A stretch of DNA of 64,000 nt from Oceanobacillus sojae (GCF_900162665.1 NZ_LT727810.1:465067-529066), one strand, 5' to 3'. Positions 45,221 to 55,655 are shown, numbered from the stretch's first letter. Numbers and translations are program-made. Notes: a model not told the origin generated them from the letters alone.

Positions 45221-47740
45221 ATGGCAGGAATTTTAACAAAGATTTTTGGTGACGGAAATCAAAAACAAGTGAAGCGTATCGAAAAACAGGTGGATCAAAT
45301 TGAAGCATTAGAGCCTGAGATGGAGAAGCTTTCAGACAATGATTTGCAAATGAAAACAAATGAGTTTAAAGAACGGATTGCAGATGGAGAAGAATTGGAC
45401 AATCTTCTGGCAGAAGCATATGCTGTTGTCCGGGAAGCTTCCAAACGAGTGTTAGGGATGCGTCCTTTCCGTACCCAATTGATTGGTGCAGTAGCCCTGC
45501 ATAACGGAAATATCGCTGAAATGAAAACAGGGGAAGGGAAAACGTTGGCTTCAACAATGCCAGCGTATCTTAATGCCCTTTCCGGAGAAGGCGTGCATAT
45601 TATTACGGTCAACGACTATTTGGCTGATCGTGATGCAAAGGTGAATGGAGAATTGTTTGGCTTTTTAGGATTAACTGTCGGCTTAAACCATAATGGTCTT
45701 CCTAAGGAAGATAAGCGTGCAGCATATCAGGCTGATATAACCTACGGAACAAATAATGAATTTGGTTTTGATTATTTAAGAGATAATATGGTGCTGTACA
45801 AAGAACAAATGGTGCAGCGCTCATTAAACTATGCGATTATTGATGAGGTCGATTCGATTTTAATTGATGAAGCCCGTACACCATTGATTATTTCCGGGTC
45901 AGCAAAAAAATCTGCATCTCTTTATCAGCAGGCAGACCGGTTTGTGCGTACACTGCAAATAGAAGAAGATTATACGTATGACGTGAAGACAAAGGCAGTA
46001 CAGCTGACAGAGCAGGGGATTGATAAAGCAGAAAAGTTCTTTACAATTGAAAACTTATTTGACTTATCCCATGTTTCCTTGACCCATCATATTAATCAGG
46101 CTTTAAAAGCGCATGTAGCTATGCATAAAGACACGGATTATATGGTAGAAGAAGGCGAAGTCATCATTATTGACCAGTTTACCGGCCGTAAAATGAAAGG
46201 TCGCCGTTACAGTGATGGTCTGCATCAGGCTATTGAAGCAAAGGAAAATTTACAGATTCAAAATGAAAGCATGACACTAGCTTCCATTACCTTCCAAAAC
46301 TATTTCCGGATGTATAAAAAACTGGCCGGGATGACTGGTACAGCGAAAACGGAGGAAGAGGAATTCCGAAGCATCTATAATATGGATGTTATTGCTATAC
46401 CGACGAATGAGCCGGTTGAAAGAGACGATCGGGCAGATCAGATTTATAAAACCATGGAAGGTAAATTTAAAGCTGTTGTAAATAATATAAAAGAACGGCA
46501 TGAAAAAGGTCAGCCGGTACTGGTTGGTACAGTAGCAGTAGAAACTTCGGAATTAATCTCGCAAATGCTGAAGCGGGCGGGAGTAAAGCATGAAGTATTA
46601 AATGCGAAAAACCACTTTCGTGAGGCTGAAATTATTGAAAATGCCGGTCAAAAAGGTGCTGTAACCATTGCAACCAATATGGCCGGGCGCGGAACAGATA
46701 TTAAACTGGGTGACGGTGTCAAAGAGCTTGGCGGTCTTGCGGTAATTGGTACGGAACGGCATGAATCACGCCGGATTGATAACCAGCTGCGCGGTCGTTC
46801 AGGCCGTCAGGGAGATCCGGGTATCTCACAATTCTTCTTATCTATGGAAGATGAGCTGATGCGCCGCTTCGGGTCAGACAATCTGAAAGCAATGATGGAA
46901 AGACTTGGAATGGATGATGACCAGCCAATTGAAAGCAGAATGGTATCTCGTGCTGTAGAATCTGCCCAAAAGCGGGTTGAAGGAAATAACTATGATGCAC
47001 GTAAAACTGTCCTGTCCTATGATGATGTGCTCCGCGAGCAGCGTGAGATTATTTATAAGCAGCGCTTTGAAGTAATTGATTCTGATGCTAATCTTCGTGA
47101 AATCATTATAAATATGATTCAATCTACGGTAGAGAGAATCGTCGGTACACATACGCAGGATAATGATGAGGATAATTGGAATCTGGATGCAATTGTCGAA
47201 TATGTGGAAGGCAACTTGTTAGAACAGGGCGATATTACAGCAGCTGAACTGAAAGATAAAGAAGCTGCAGAAATAACAGGCATTATTATGGAAAAAGTCA
47301 ACCGCCGCTACGATGCAAAAGAGGAAGAGCTTACACCTGAGCAGTTTGCTGAATTTGAAAAAGTTATTTTACTGCGCACAGTTGATACGAAATGGATGGA
47401 TCATATCGACCAGATGGATCAGCTGCGCCAGGGTATTCATTTACGTGCATATGGACAGAACGATCCATTGCGTGAATACCAAATGGAAGGCTTCACCATG
47501 TTTGAAGAAATGATTGCAAGTATTGAAGAAGAAGTATCCAAATATGTCATGAAGGCACAAATTCAAGAAAATCTGCAGCGTCAGGAAGTAGTAAAAAATA
47601 CACAAGCTGTTTCCGGCGGTGGAGAAGGTCAGAAGAAGAAATCAAGAAAGCCTATTGTAAAAAATAATACAGTTGGCCGAAATGATCCTTGTCCTTGCGG
47701 CAGCGGGAAAAAATATAAAAATTGTCACGGCAAGCAATAA
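45221..47740 (+). CDS. secA: Preprotein translocase ATPase SecA
   Basis: This 839-residue motor drives protein export through SecYEG. Walker A is MKTGEGKT at 101-108 and the DEAD-like motif is [15 protein letters not shown]. The helicase domain 2 contains [13 protein letters not shown] and [13 protein letters not shown]. The helical wing and scaffold follow, and the C-terminal zinc site is [14 protein letters not shown]. The length matches B. subtilis SecA (841 aa). GAGGAG lies upstream of the ATG. Confidence 0.97.
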   Translation: MAGILTKIFGDGNQKQVKRIEKQVDQIEALEPEMEKLSDNDLQMKTNEFKERIADGEELDNLLAEAYAVVREASKRVLGMRPFRTQLIGAVALHNGNIAEMKTGEGKTLASTMPAYLNALSGEGVHIITVNDYLADRDAKVNGELFGFLGLTVGLNHNGLPKEDKRAAYQADITYGTNNEFGFDYLRDNMVLYKEQMVQRSLNYAIIDEVDSILIDEARTPLIISGSAKKSASLYQQADRFVRTLQIEEDYTYDVKTKAVQLTEQGIDKAEKFFTIENLFDLSHVSLTHHINQALKAHVAMHKDTDYMVEEGEVIIIDQFTGRKMKGRRYSDGLHQAIEAKENLQIQNESMTLASITFQNYFRMYKKLAGMTGTAKTEEEEFRSIYNMDVIAIPTNEPVERDDRADQIYKTMEGKFKAVVNNIKERHEKGQPVLVGTVAVETSELISQMLKRAGVKHEVLNAKNHFREAEIIENAGQKGAVTIATNMAGRGTDIKLGDGVKELGGLAVIGTERHESRRIDNQLRGRSGRQGDPGISQFFLSMEDELMRRFGSDNLKAMMERLGMDDDQPIESRMVSRAVESAQKRVEGNNYDARKTVLSYDDVLREQREIIYKQRFEVIDSDANLREIIINMIQSTVERIVGTHTQDNDEDNWNLDAIVEYVEGNLLEQGDITAAELKDKEAAEITGIIMEKVNRRYDAKEEELTPEQFAEFEKVILLRTVDTKWMDHIDQMDQLRQGIHLRAYGQNDPLREYQMEGFTMFEEMIASIEEEVSKYVMKAQIQENLQRQEVVKNTQAVSGGGEGQKKKSRKPIVKNNTVGRNDPCPCGSGKKYKNCHGKQ

Positions 47741-47781
47741 TCTGCTGTATAGACAATGCAGTAAATGATGTTAGAAGAATG

Positions 47782-47830
47782 AACAACTGGATGAAGGAAT
47801 CTGGATTGCAGTCCCTTATCCAGTTGTTTT
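47782..47830 (+). terminator. Terminator secA/prfB
   Basis: An 11-bp stem (AACAACTGGAT with ATCCAGTTGTT) encloses a 25-base loop and is followed by TTTGATT. Confidence 0.7.
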
Positions 47831-47874
47831 GATTAGAAGTTGTCATTTTAGGTTTTACTAGGAGGAGTCCGTTT

Positions 47875-48973
47875 ATGGAATTAAATGAAATTAAACAAGA
47901 GCTGGAAAAAATAACTTCACGAGTTGAAGAGTTCAGGGGGTCTCTTTGACCTCGAACAGAAGAAAGCACGAATTGCCGAATTAGAAGCACTGATGTCCGA
48001 CCCTTCATTTTGGGACGACCAGAACCAGGCACAGACTGTTATTCAAGAATCTAACGGCTTAAAAAGCTATGTTGATTCCTTTGAAGAGATTCAAGAAACC
48101 TTAGAGAATCTGGAGGTTTCCTATGAACTGGTTAAAGAGGAAAATGACCAGGAGTTATTTGAAGATCTGCAGTCAGAGCTTCAGGAATTTAAAGAACAGG
48201 TAAATAAATTTGAATTACAGCTCTTATTAAGTGAACCGTATGATGCGAATAATGCGATTTTAGAACTGCATCCGGGAGCCGGCGGTACAGAATCGCAGGA
48301 CTGGGCAAGTATGCTGCTGCGTATGTATCAGCGCTGGGCTGAGGGCCATTCCTTTTCTGTAGAAACGATTGACTATCTTCCGGGAGAAGAAGCAGGTGTG
48401 AAAAGCGTTACGCTATTAATTAAAGGGCATAATGCCTACGGATATTTAAAAGCAGAAAAAGGGGTTCACCGGCTTGTCCGCATTTCTCCATTTGATTCGT
48501 CAGGCAGGCGCCATACATCCTTTGTATCCTGTGATGTTACTCCAGAGATGAGTGATGATGTAGATATCGAAATAAAATCAGAGGATATAAAAGTGGATAC
48601 GTATCGTGCAAGCGGTGCTGGCGGACAGCATGTCAATACAACAGATTCGGCTGTACGAATTACCCACCTTGCAACAAATATCATTGTTACCTGTCAAAAT
48701 GAACGTTCCCAGATAAAAAACCGGGAACAGGCTTTGAAGATGTTAAAATCAAAGCTTTATCAATTGGAAATTGAGAAGCAGAAGCAGGAATTAGCTGAAA
48801 TCCGCGGGGAGCAGATGGAGATTGGCTGGGGAAGTCAAATCCGTTCCTATGTTTTCCATCCTTATTCGATGGTTAAAGATCACAGGACAGATGTAGAGAC
48901 AGGGAATACACAGGCTGTTATGGATGGCGAAATAGATATGTTTATTGACGGCTATCTTCGTTCGCAAATGTAA
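47875..48973 (+). CDS. prfB: Peptide chain release factor 2, programmed +1 frameshift
   Basis: This factor releases peptides at UGA and UAA. Translation starts at the ATG at 47875 (AGGAGGAG upstream) and meets an in-frame TGA at 47947. The site AGGGGG-TCT-CTT-TGA-C is the classical RF2 frameshift signal, with an internal Shine-Dalgarno stretch. Shifting +1 at CTT continues as GAC-CTC to the stop at 48971. The product, joined from 47875-47946 and 47948-48973, has 365 residues, the normal RF2 length. The GGQ motif ([17 protein letters not shown]) is intact. Low RF2 favours shifting, so the gene regulates itself. Confidence 0.96.
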
Positions 48974-49071
48974 TAAAGCCAAATTGTCCTTTTTTGTACA
49001 AAATGATCCCTTCAGAGTGAGACATAAAGAAGATATACTAATAGTAACAACCAGCGGGGAGGGATAAGGAA

Positions 49072-49383
49072 GTGAAAAAAGGAATCACTGCATTGTTTTT
49101 AAGCATGCTTTTTGTTCTTGGAGCCTGTGGTAACGCGGATGATATCCGTAATGCTGATGAAGATTTAGAGGCTGGAGAACAAGTATACCGCAATAATTGC
49201 GCTTCTTGTCATGGAGCTGATCTTTCAGGGAATGCTGGTCCATCACTGGTTGATGTCGGTTCGAAATATTCCCAGGAACAAATTGCAGACATCGTTCAAG
49301 AAGGTATTGGCGGTATGCAGCCGCAGCAGCATGTAGAAGGAGAAGACCTGGAAGAGTTAACTTCGTGGTTATCCGAACAATAA
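49072..49383 (+). CDS. cccB: Cytochrome c551 lipoprotein
   Basis: This 103-residue small c-type cytochrome is anchored to the outer face of the membrane and carries electrons to terminal oxidases. The signal peptide has a lipobox (LGAC) with Cys19. The haem-binding motif is CASCH, followed by GADLSGNAGPSL, and the axial methionine is probably in GGMQPQ. The start is GTG with GGGGAGGG upstream. It lies between prfB and ftsE as in B. subtilis. Confidence 0.92.
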   Translation: MKKGITALFLSMLFVLGACGNADDIRNADEDLEAGEQVYRNNCASCHGADLSGNAGPSLVDVGSKYSQEQIADIVQEGIGGMQPQQHVEGEDLEELTSWLSEQ

Positions 49384-50092
49384 TATTTGACAGGCATTTG
49401 CCTTGCTGCAAGTGTCTGTCATCATTTTTATCTGAATCTTTTTCCTGACAGCAAAATGTTATAAAAATATAAGCTGTTTTAATTATTAGCCGGGTAACTT
49501 TTCAATGTATCTTCCCTCTTGTTGTCATCCTGTTAAACCTGGTGACTATTTGATGACATATACTTCGTTTTTTCTCCTGATTTTTAAGTGATTGCAATAA
49601 TCATCTACGAAAAACTTTCTTTTATCTATCAAACAATCAATCTATATTTTGTCTTTTTTTAACAAGGTGAATAATTGCAGGGACATACTTTGATAAAGAT
49701 ACACTTTACTCCTTGACAGACCGGGCTTCTCAGATTTTCTCTGCACAATAGGAATGTATAAGGAAAACTGCCGGTTCGCTAAAAGACGAGCGAATAAGAA
49801 TTTTACTGATCTGTTTATTACAAAGATTGTCGAATTGAAATAAAAATGTAATACGATTTTTTCATCATAAAATACGAAGAGATGTTATAATTATTTTTGG
49901 TCGTTTAAATCTATTTAAATGAATTCAATTAATATGGAAAAGACAGAGATTAGCAGCAGCAGTGAAAAATATACCGAAATTTAGAATAGATGCAGCGAAA
50001 TATGTCTTTTTTTGTGTGTTAAGAAAAAAGGCATAAGTCAGAGCAGGTTATGTCATGGACTGAAATAATAAATTAAATTGGGTGGTCATGAA
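49384..50092. other. Long intergenic region cccB/ftsE
   Basis: This 709-base, very AT-rich gap holds the cccB terminator at its start, a small hairpin TTCGCT/AGCGAA (49775-49794) and a good TATAAT at 49886-49891 without a clear -35. I see no ORF with a ribosome site on either strand and no known riboswitch. It may hold several ftsEX promoters or a small RNA. Confidence 0.5.
49388..49428 (+). terminator. cccB terminator
   Basis: A 13-bp stem with two G-U pairs (TGACAGGCATTTG with CAAGTGTCTGTCA) is followed by TCATTTTT. Confidence 0.82.
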
Positions 50093-50779
50093 ATGATAAC
50101 AATGGAGAATGTATCCAAAACATATAGCAACGGTGTAACAGCACTGAACGATATTAGTGTACATATCGATCGTGGTGAATTTGTTTATATTGTTGGTCCG
50201 AGCGGAGCCGGTAAATCGTCATTTATTCGATTGATTTACCGTGAAGCAAAGCCGACAAAAGGAAAAATAATTGTGAGTGATCGTGATTTAAGCAAGTTAA
50301 AGGAAAGGCATATTCCTTATTTACGCCGGGATATAGGCGTAGTCTTTCAGGATTTTAAACTTCTGCAAAAACTGACAGTCTATGAAAATGTGGCGTTTGC
50401 TTTAGAAGTAATAGAAACACCGCCAAGAACCATAAAACGCAGAGTGCAGGAAGTTTTGAAGCTGGTAGGGCTGGAAGCGAAAGAAAAAATGATTCCGAGC
50501 GAATTATCAGGCGGAGAGCAGCAGCGTGTAGCAATTGCACGGGCGATTGTAAATAATCCTAAGGTTGTTATAGCGGATGAACCGACAGGAAACCTGGATC
50601 CAGATACTTCATGGGAGATTATGAAGGTGCTGGAGGATATTAACTCAAAAGGTACAACCATAATCATGGCAACTCACAGTAAACATATTGTTAATACAAT
50701 TAAACGTCGAGTCATTGCAATTGAAGATGGAGTTATTGTACGAGATCAACAGCGGGGTGACTACGGCTATGAAATTTAG
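50093..50779 (+). CDS. ftsE: Cell-division ATPase FtsE
   Basis: This 228-residue ABC ATPase works with FtsX to control wall hydrolases. Walker A is GPSGAGKSS, the signature LSGGEQQRVAIARAIV and Walker B VVIADEPTGNLD. The ATG at 50093 has GGGTGG upstream and gives the standard length; the TTG at 50078 is rejected. It overlaps ftsX by 11 bases. Confidence 0.94.
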   Translation: MITMENVSKTYSNGVTALNDISVHIDRGEFVYIVGPSGAGKSSFIRLIYREAKPTKGKIIVSDRDLSKLKERHIPYLRRDIGVVFQDFKLLQKLTVYENVAFALEVIETPPRTIKRRVQEVLKLVGLEAKEKMIPSELSGGEQQRVAIARAIVNNPKVVIADEPTGNLDPDTSWEIMKVLEDINSKGTTIIMATHSKHIVNTIKRRVIAIEDGVIVRDQQRGDYGYEI

Positions 50780-51662
50780 AACATTGTTAAGACATATACG
50801 TGAAGGTACCAAGAACATATTCCGGAATGGCTGGATGACATTTGCTTCCATCGCAGCAGTAACAACAACATTAATTCTGGTTGCAGTCTTTTTAGCTTTA
50901 GTCTTGAACCTCGATCAAATGGCCAGAAATATCGAGCAGGATGTTCAAATCAGTACCTTAATTGATGTGACAGCAGATGAAGATCAAATTGTCCAGCTGG
51001 GCGAGGAGATTGAACAGATAGATGGTGTTGCTGAGGTACAATTCTCTTCCAATGATAATGAGTTGAGTAAATTAATTGAAAGCATGGGAGACGAGGGACA
51101 AGCATGGTCTATGTTTGAACAGGATAACCCGTTAAACCATGTATACATTGTAGAAGCGAGCGTTCCAGAAGAAACAGAAGTTATCGCTAATCAAATTGAA
51201 GAATTAGACAATGTTGAGAATGTGCTATATGGAAAAGAAGTTGTTGAGCAGCTTTTCCAATTTAATAGTTATGCGAGAGCAATTGGACTTGCATTAATTA
51301 TAGCTCTGGTATTTACAGCTATATTCTTAATTTCTAATACAATCAAGATAACTATTATAGCCAGAAGTACAGAAATTGGGATTCAAAAGTTAGTAGGAGC
51401 AACCAATTCATTTATCCGCTGGCCATTCTTTGTGGAAGGGGCCTTGTTGGGAATTCTCGGTTCTCTGGCTCCGGTAGCGGTTATACTTGGAGGCTACTAC
51501 TATATATATAATAATTTTGCGAACGTAGTTAACTTCCGATTTGTAGAACTACTGCCGTTTGATCCATTTGCTTGGCAATTATCAGGGATGGTACTCCTGA
51601 TTGGTGCAGTAATAGGTGTTTGGGGAAGTGTAATGAGCGTCCGTAAATTCTTAAAAGTATAA
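50769..51662 (+). CDS. ftsX: Cell-division membrane protein FtsX
   Basis: This 297-residue membrane protein transmits FtsE ATP cycles to extracellular hydrolases. There are four membrane segments (about 25-50, 175-200, 225-250, 265-290) and an extracellular loop (about 52-165), predicted to contact the hydrolase. RNGWMTFASIAAVTTTLILV and IKITIIARSTEIGIQKLVGAT are typical. It starts inside ftsE, and the M23 gene lies 251 bases downstream after a terminator. Confidence 0.93.
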   Translation: MKFRTLLRHIREGTKNIFRNGWMTFASIAAVTTTLILVAVFLALVLNLDQMARNIEQDVQISTLIDVTADEDQIVQLGEEIEQIDGVAEVQFSSNDNELSKLIESMGDEGQAWSMFEQDNPLNHVYIVEASVPEETEVIANQIEELDNVENVLYGKEVVEQLFQFNSYARAIGLALIIALVFTAIFLISNTIKITIIARSTEIGIQKLVGATNSFIRWPFFVEGALLGILGSLAPVAVILGGYYYIYNNFANVVNFRFVELLPFDPFAWQLSGMVLLIGAVIGVWGSVMSVRKFLKV

Positions 51663-51762
51663 GATTGATAAGTTAAGAGGGCTTGTAACCGCAAATTGTC
51701 GATAAATTTTCTGATTCAGGTCAATTGGAAGCTGGTAAACAAGAGTTAGGTAAATAATTGTA

Positions 51763-51815
51763 GTTTCATTCGGTGGAAGCAGGCAAAAAACTTCCATTGA
51801 ATGAAACTTCATTTT
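51763..51815 (+). terminator. Terminator after ftsX
   Basis: A 17-bp stem with two G-U pairs (GTTTCATTCGGTGGAAG with CTTCCATTGAATGAAAC) is followed by TTCATTTTATA. Confidence 0.8.
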
Positions 51816-51913
51816 ATATATAAAAAGTATTATCAGCTGGGCAAAATGGCAGTAAAGCTATTTGAGCAGTCGTTTTTCTAAAGGCAGAAACAAAATGGAG
51901 AGGGGAACAGCAT

Positions 51914-53482
51914 ATGAGAAGCTTGAGAGCATTAGCATCAGCAAGTCTAGTTACTTTGCTCGCAGTGACAACACCATTACATTCTGTTTCAGCAGAGTCT
52001 GTAAAAGATGTGGAAGATGAAATTAATGAATTAGAAAAAGAAAAGTCTAACCTTGAAACTGAAAAAGAAGAGGCGAAGAAAAAACAAAAGGATTCCGAGG
52101 AAAAGCTGGAATCTAATCAGCAAGAGCAGGATACGGTTGAGGGTGAAATTTCATCAATAGATGAAGAATTAAATCAGACACAATCCGACATTACTGCAAA
52201 AGAGAGTGAGATTGAAGAAACGAACCAGGAAATTGAGAGCCTTACGAACGAAATTGAAGAGCTGTCCAACCGCATAGAAGAATTAGGGGATGAAATAGAA
52301 GACTTAGAAGAGCGAATTGAAACCAGAGATGAGCTTATTAAAGACCGTCTTCGCACCATTCAGCAGAATGGCGGAGAAATCCAATACTTAGAAGTGATAT
52401 TTGGAGCACAGAATTTTAGTGAATTTATATCCAGAAGTACTGCAGTTAATACAATAATGGACCAGGACAGATCTATTTTAGAAGAACAGGCTAATGATAA
52501 AGCTCAGTTAGAAGAAAACAAAGAAGAAGTAGAAGCAAGCAAAGTAACAGTTGAAGATAATAAAGTTGCTGTTGAAGAAAATAAGGCGGCACTTGAAGGA
52601 CAGCATGAGGAGCTGCTTGCATTAGAAGAACAATTAGATGAACAAATTTCCGATAAAGAAACTTTATTAGCTGACTTAGAAATTGAATATAATGATATCG
52701 AAGAAGAAAAATTAACAGCTGAAGAAGAACAGCAGCTGATTGATGCTCAAACAGAAGCAAAACGGGCGGCTTTAGATTCTGCGCAGAGTAAGAAAACAGA
52801 AATAGAGCAAAAGGAAGCTGAAGAAGCGGAACGTGCGCGGGCAGAAGCAGAAGCTGAGGAACAGCGTAAGGCGGAAGAAGAGCGTAAAGCTGAAGAAGAA
52901 CGCCAAAAAGAAGGGGAACAGAAGGAAGACAGCGGAGAGCAGACAGAGAGTAATGCAAGTGAGTCTGAAAGCAGCGGATCCTCCAGTGAAGAAGAAAGCG
53001 GAAATGACGTACAGGTAGCCAGCGGTTATTCAGCTGAGGCAGAGACAGCAAGTGAATCTGTACCAAGTAACAGTTCAGGGTTTATCCGTCCTACTTCCGG
53101 ACCACAGACCTCTCCATTTGATCCTAATCGGGTACATCCAATACATGGAGATGTCCGTCCGCATAATGGGATGGATTTTGGACAAAGAGGAGAAGCAGAT
53201 AAAGTTATCCGTGCTGCAGCAGATGGTGTTGTTGCCTATACTGGTACAATGAGCGGCTATGGAAACACGGTTATGGTAACTCATAATGTGAATGGTCAGG
53301 ACTACACTACCTTGTACGCTCATCTATCAAGCTTTACTGTATCTAACGGACAAACAGTAAGTCAGGGAGACCAGATTGCTGTTATGGGTAATACTGGAGG
53401 CTCTACCGGTGTCCATCTCCATTTTGAAATTCATCCGGGAGGATACAAGAACCCTGTTGATCCATCAGGTTATATAAATTAA
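51914..53482 (+). CDS. M23 peptidase with coiled coil, EnvC/PcsB-like
   Basis: This 522-residue exported protein is the likely wall-hydrolase partner of FtsEX. A signal peptide ends near residue 27 (SVSA). A long coiled coil, about 30-350, is very rich in Glu and Lys. A Ser/Gly linker precedes the LytM domain (about 395-520). Metal ligands are present: His417 and Asp421 (HNGMD), His470 (YAHLS), His501 and His503 (HLHFE). Unlike E. coli EnvC it therefore looks catalytically active. In B. subtilis the FtsEX partner CwlO has an NlpC/P60 domain, so the enzyme type differs here. GGAGAGGGG precedes the ATG. Confidence 0.85.
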   Translation: MRSLRALASASLVTLLAVTTPLHSVSAESVKDVEDEINELEKEKSNLETEKEEAKKKQKDSEEKLESNQQEQDTVEGEISSIDEELNQTQSDITAKESEIEETNQEIESLTNEIEELSNRIEELGDEIEDLEERIETRDELIKDRLRTIQQNGGEIQYLEVIFGAQNFSEFISRSTAVNTIMDQDRSILEEQANDKAQLEENKEEVEASKVTVEDNKVAVEENKAALEGQHEELLALEEQLDEQISDKETLLADLEIEYNDIEEEKLTAEEEQQLIDAQTEAKRAALDSAQSKKTEIEQKEAEEAERARAEAEAEEQRKAEEERKAEEERQKEGEQKEDSGEQTESNASESESSGSSSEEESGNDVQVASGYSAEAETASESVPSNSSGFIRPTSGPQTSPFDPNRVHPIHGDVRPHNGMDFGQRGEADKVIRAAADGVVAYTGTMSGYGNTVMVTHNVNGQDYTTLYAHLSSFTVSNGQTVSQGDQIAVMGNTGGSTGVHLHFEIHPGGYKNPVDPSGYIN

Positions 53483-53524
53483 TTCATTGCGTAATTAATT
53501 AAGATAAAGAAATTTATCAAATGA

Positions 53525-53583
53525 AAAATCCGAACTAGTATTCAAAATTTCTTGCTGGGAATTTGAATCAGTTCGGATTTCTT
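53525..53583 (+). terminator. Terminator of M23 gene
   Basis: A long imperfect stem (AAATCCGAACT..ATTCAAAATT with AATTTGAAT..AGTTCGGATTT) is followed by T. Confidence 0.8.
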
Positions 53584-53847
53584 ATTATCAGATAAAGGAC
53601 CATCAGCTTTCCTCTGCCGGCCTGGGTCAGCAGATTACATTCCGGATAAAAAGAGCAGGAATTTCAAATAAAGTGTTTCTTGATGATGTTTGTTTAAAAT
53701 CATAGTCATTCGCCTGATAACATGATATGCTTTTCTTATTAGAAAATAAAAAATACCATTTTTATCACAGATAACCGTCTGTAAAGCTCCCGTTTCGGAT
53801 TAAAATGGTTTTGTTGAGTAATCGGAATCCATTTTCATGGAAGGGAA

Positions 53848-53875
53848 ATAAAACTTCCACGGGAGGAAGTTTTAT
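53848..53875 (+). other. Perfect hairpin upstream of ctpB
   Basis: An 11-bp stem (ATAAAACTTCC with GGAAGTTTTAT) has a 6-base loop. No immediate T-run follows. It lies about 160 bases before ctpB and may be part of its leader or an operator. Confidence 0.45.
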
Positions 53876-54036
53876 CCTGTCATGAATTTTTTCTTTTAAG
53901 ATAACAGGTATAATAGAATAAATAAAGCCATTTGGTTCTTTAAATTACCTGCTATATTTTTATATATTAATTATTTAACTTCAAGGGTGGATAGAAGCTT
54001 TTGGAGCAGTAAAGAGATAAAGAGGTGTAGAAAGAG

Positions 54037-55503
54037 ATGAAGCTTAATCAATCTAAGATTATACTGATATTAATAGGCGCCTTGCTTATTGGCCTTTTAG
54101 GCGGTTACGGCGGAGTAAAGTTAGCCCAGAATCAAGGTGACAGCTCTTCTTTAGAGATAGCTGATACAGACACATCCGGCAGCGGGGATGCAGATGATGA
54201 TCTGCCGGCAGATTTACACAAAATTTCACAAACCTTTGATTTGATTAAATCAAACTATATTGAGGATGTTGATGATAAAGAGCTGGTAGAGGGCGCTATA
54301 GAAGGTATGCTTTCTAAACTGGAAGATCCGCACACTTCCTACTTAGACAGTGAAATGATGCAGCAATTTAACGAACAGATTGAATCGTCCTTTGAAGGAA
54401 TCGGAGCAGAAGTCAGCGAGGTAGATGGTTATATTACGATTATCTCACCAATGAAAGATTCTCCGGCAGAAAAAGCCGGGTTGCGTCCGAATGACCAAGT
54501 CTTAAGTGTGGATGGTGAAAGCGTTGAAGGGTTAAATGTGAACGAGGCTGTTGCTAAAATTCGCGGGGAAAAAGGAACGGATGTTGTTTTAGAAATACAG
54601 CGTTCGGGTGTTTCAGATCCATTTGAAGTAACCATTCAACGTGATACAATTCCTGTTGAAACGGTATATAGTGAAATAAACAGTGAAGATGGCAAAGATA
54701 CAGGTGTTATTCAAATTACCAACTTCTCTGAACATACAAATGAAGAGTTTACAGAGCAGCTGGCTGATTTAGAGGATCAGGGTATTGATGGTCTTGTCAT
54801 TGATGTCCGTGGTAACCCTGGAGGTTTGTTGGATGTTGCAGAAGATATCCTGCAGCAGTTTGTTCCTAAGGATATGCCATATCTGCAAATCGAGGATTCT
54901 AATGGCAACAAAGAAGAGTTTGCATCAGATTTAGACGAGGAGAAGGGTTATCCAATCAGCGTTTTAATTGATGAAGGAAGTGCTTCTGCTTCAGAAATTG
55001 TTGCTGTAGCAATGAAAGAGCTCGGATATGATATTGTCGGGGACACCAGCTATGGAAAAGGTACTGTACAGCAGGCTATTCCATTAGGGGATGACAGTTC
55101 TATTAAAATGACAACCTACAAATGGTTATCTCCAAATGGTGTCTGGATTGATGGTGATGGCGTTGAACCGACCATCGAACAAAAACAGGATGATTATTAC
55201 TATTCCATCCCAATTCAAGTAACCGATGATGAGCCGCTCACTTATGATCATACAAGTGAAGCTGTGGCTAATATGCAGGTAATGTTATCCGGGCTGGGAT
55301 ATGAAACTGACAGGACAGACGGTTACTTTAGTGAAGAAACAGAAAGTGCTGTAGAAGAATTCCAGAAAGATAATGATCTGGATGTAACCGGAGAAGTAAA
55401 TGAAGAAACCGGCGGCTTGATTGAAACACAAATTATAGAAAAAATCCGCTCCGGCGAGGATGACAAGCAGCTGGAACGGTCATTAGAAGAACTTTATCAA
55501 TAA
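54037..55503 (+). CDS. ctpB: C-terminal processing peptidase CtpB
   Basis: This 488-residue secreted or membrane-anchored S41 serine protease acts in B. subtilis on SpoIVFA during sporulation. One N-terminal membrane segment (8-28), a PDZ domain (about 115-195), the protease domain with GSASASE (314-320) and Lys341/Gln345 in GKGTVQ, and a C-terminal peptidoglycan-binding domain (about 400-465) are present in order. GAGGTG precedes the ATG. Its position between the ftsEX region and minJ is the same as in B. subtilis. Confidence 0.93.
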   Translation: MKLNQSKIILILIGALLIGLLGGYGGVKLAQNQGDSSSLEIADTDTSGSGDADDDLPADLHKISQTFDLIKSNYIEDVDDKELVEGAIEGMLSKLEDPHTSYLDSEMMQQFNEQIESSFEGIGAEVSEVDGYITIISPMKDSPAEKAGLRPNDQVLSVDGESVEGLNVNEAVAKIRGEKGTDVVLEIQRSGVSDPFEVTIQRDTIPVETVYSEINSEDGKDTGVIQITNFSEHTNEEFTEQLADLEDQGIDGLVIDVRGNPGGLLDVAEDILQQFVPKDMPYLQIEDSNGNKEEFASDLDEEKGYPISVLIDEGSASASEIVAVAMKELGYDIVGDTSYGKGTVQQAIPLGDDSSIKMTTYKWLSPNGVWIDGDGVEPTIEQKQDDYYYSIPIQVTDDEPLTYDHTSEAVANMQVMLSGLGYETDRTDGYFSEETESAVEEFQKDNDLDVTGEVNEETGGLIETQIIEKIRSGEDDKQLERSLEELYQ

Positions 55504-55507
55504 AAAG

Positions 55508-55617
55508 AAATGAGGCTGAGGACAAGCATGGAAAAGAGAAGTATCATTCCGAAGCGGATACTCGCATAATCTATATTTGATTTTACGAGTTAGAGTGCTT
55601 TTGTCCCTGCCTCATTT
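55508..55617 (+). ncRNA. Structured GAGGCTG..GTCCC element, terminator-like
   Basis: The outer stem AAATGAGGC (55508-55516) pairs with GCCTCATTT (55609-55617). A second stem GGACAAGCA (55520-55528) pairs with TGC..TTGTCC (55596-55606) with a two-base bulge. Inside is a hairpin AGTATC/GATACT (55540-55562) and a possible CTCG/CGAG stem. I recall similar GAGGCTGGGACA intergenic elements in Bacillota. It may terminate ctpB or be a dispersed repeat or small RNA. Confidence 0.55.
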
Positions 55618-55655
55618 TGACGTATAAAATGTATTCGCAAAGAAGGTGAAGAATA

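Larger units (their letters stand above)
53483..54036. other. Intergenic region M23 gene / ctpB
   Basis: This 554-base gap holds a long terminator (53525-53583), a perfect 11-bp hairpin (53848-53875) and TATAAT near 53911 as a possible ctpB -10. No gene was recognised. Confidence 0.5.

Noticed and set aside
52491-53066. 191-codon minus-strand frame within the M23 gene
   Set aside because: It is a shadow of the Glu/Lys-rich coiled coil; leucine-rich low complexity and no ribosome site.
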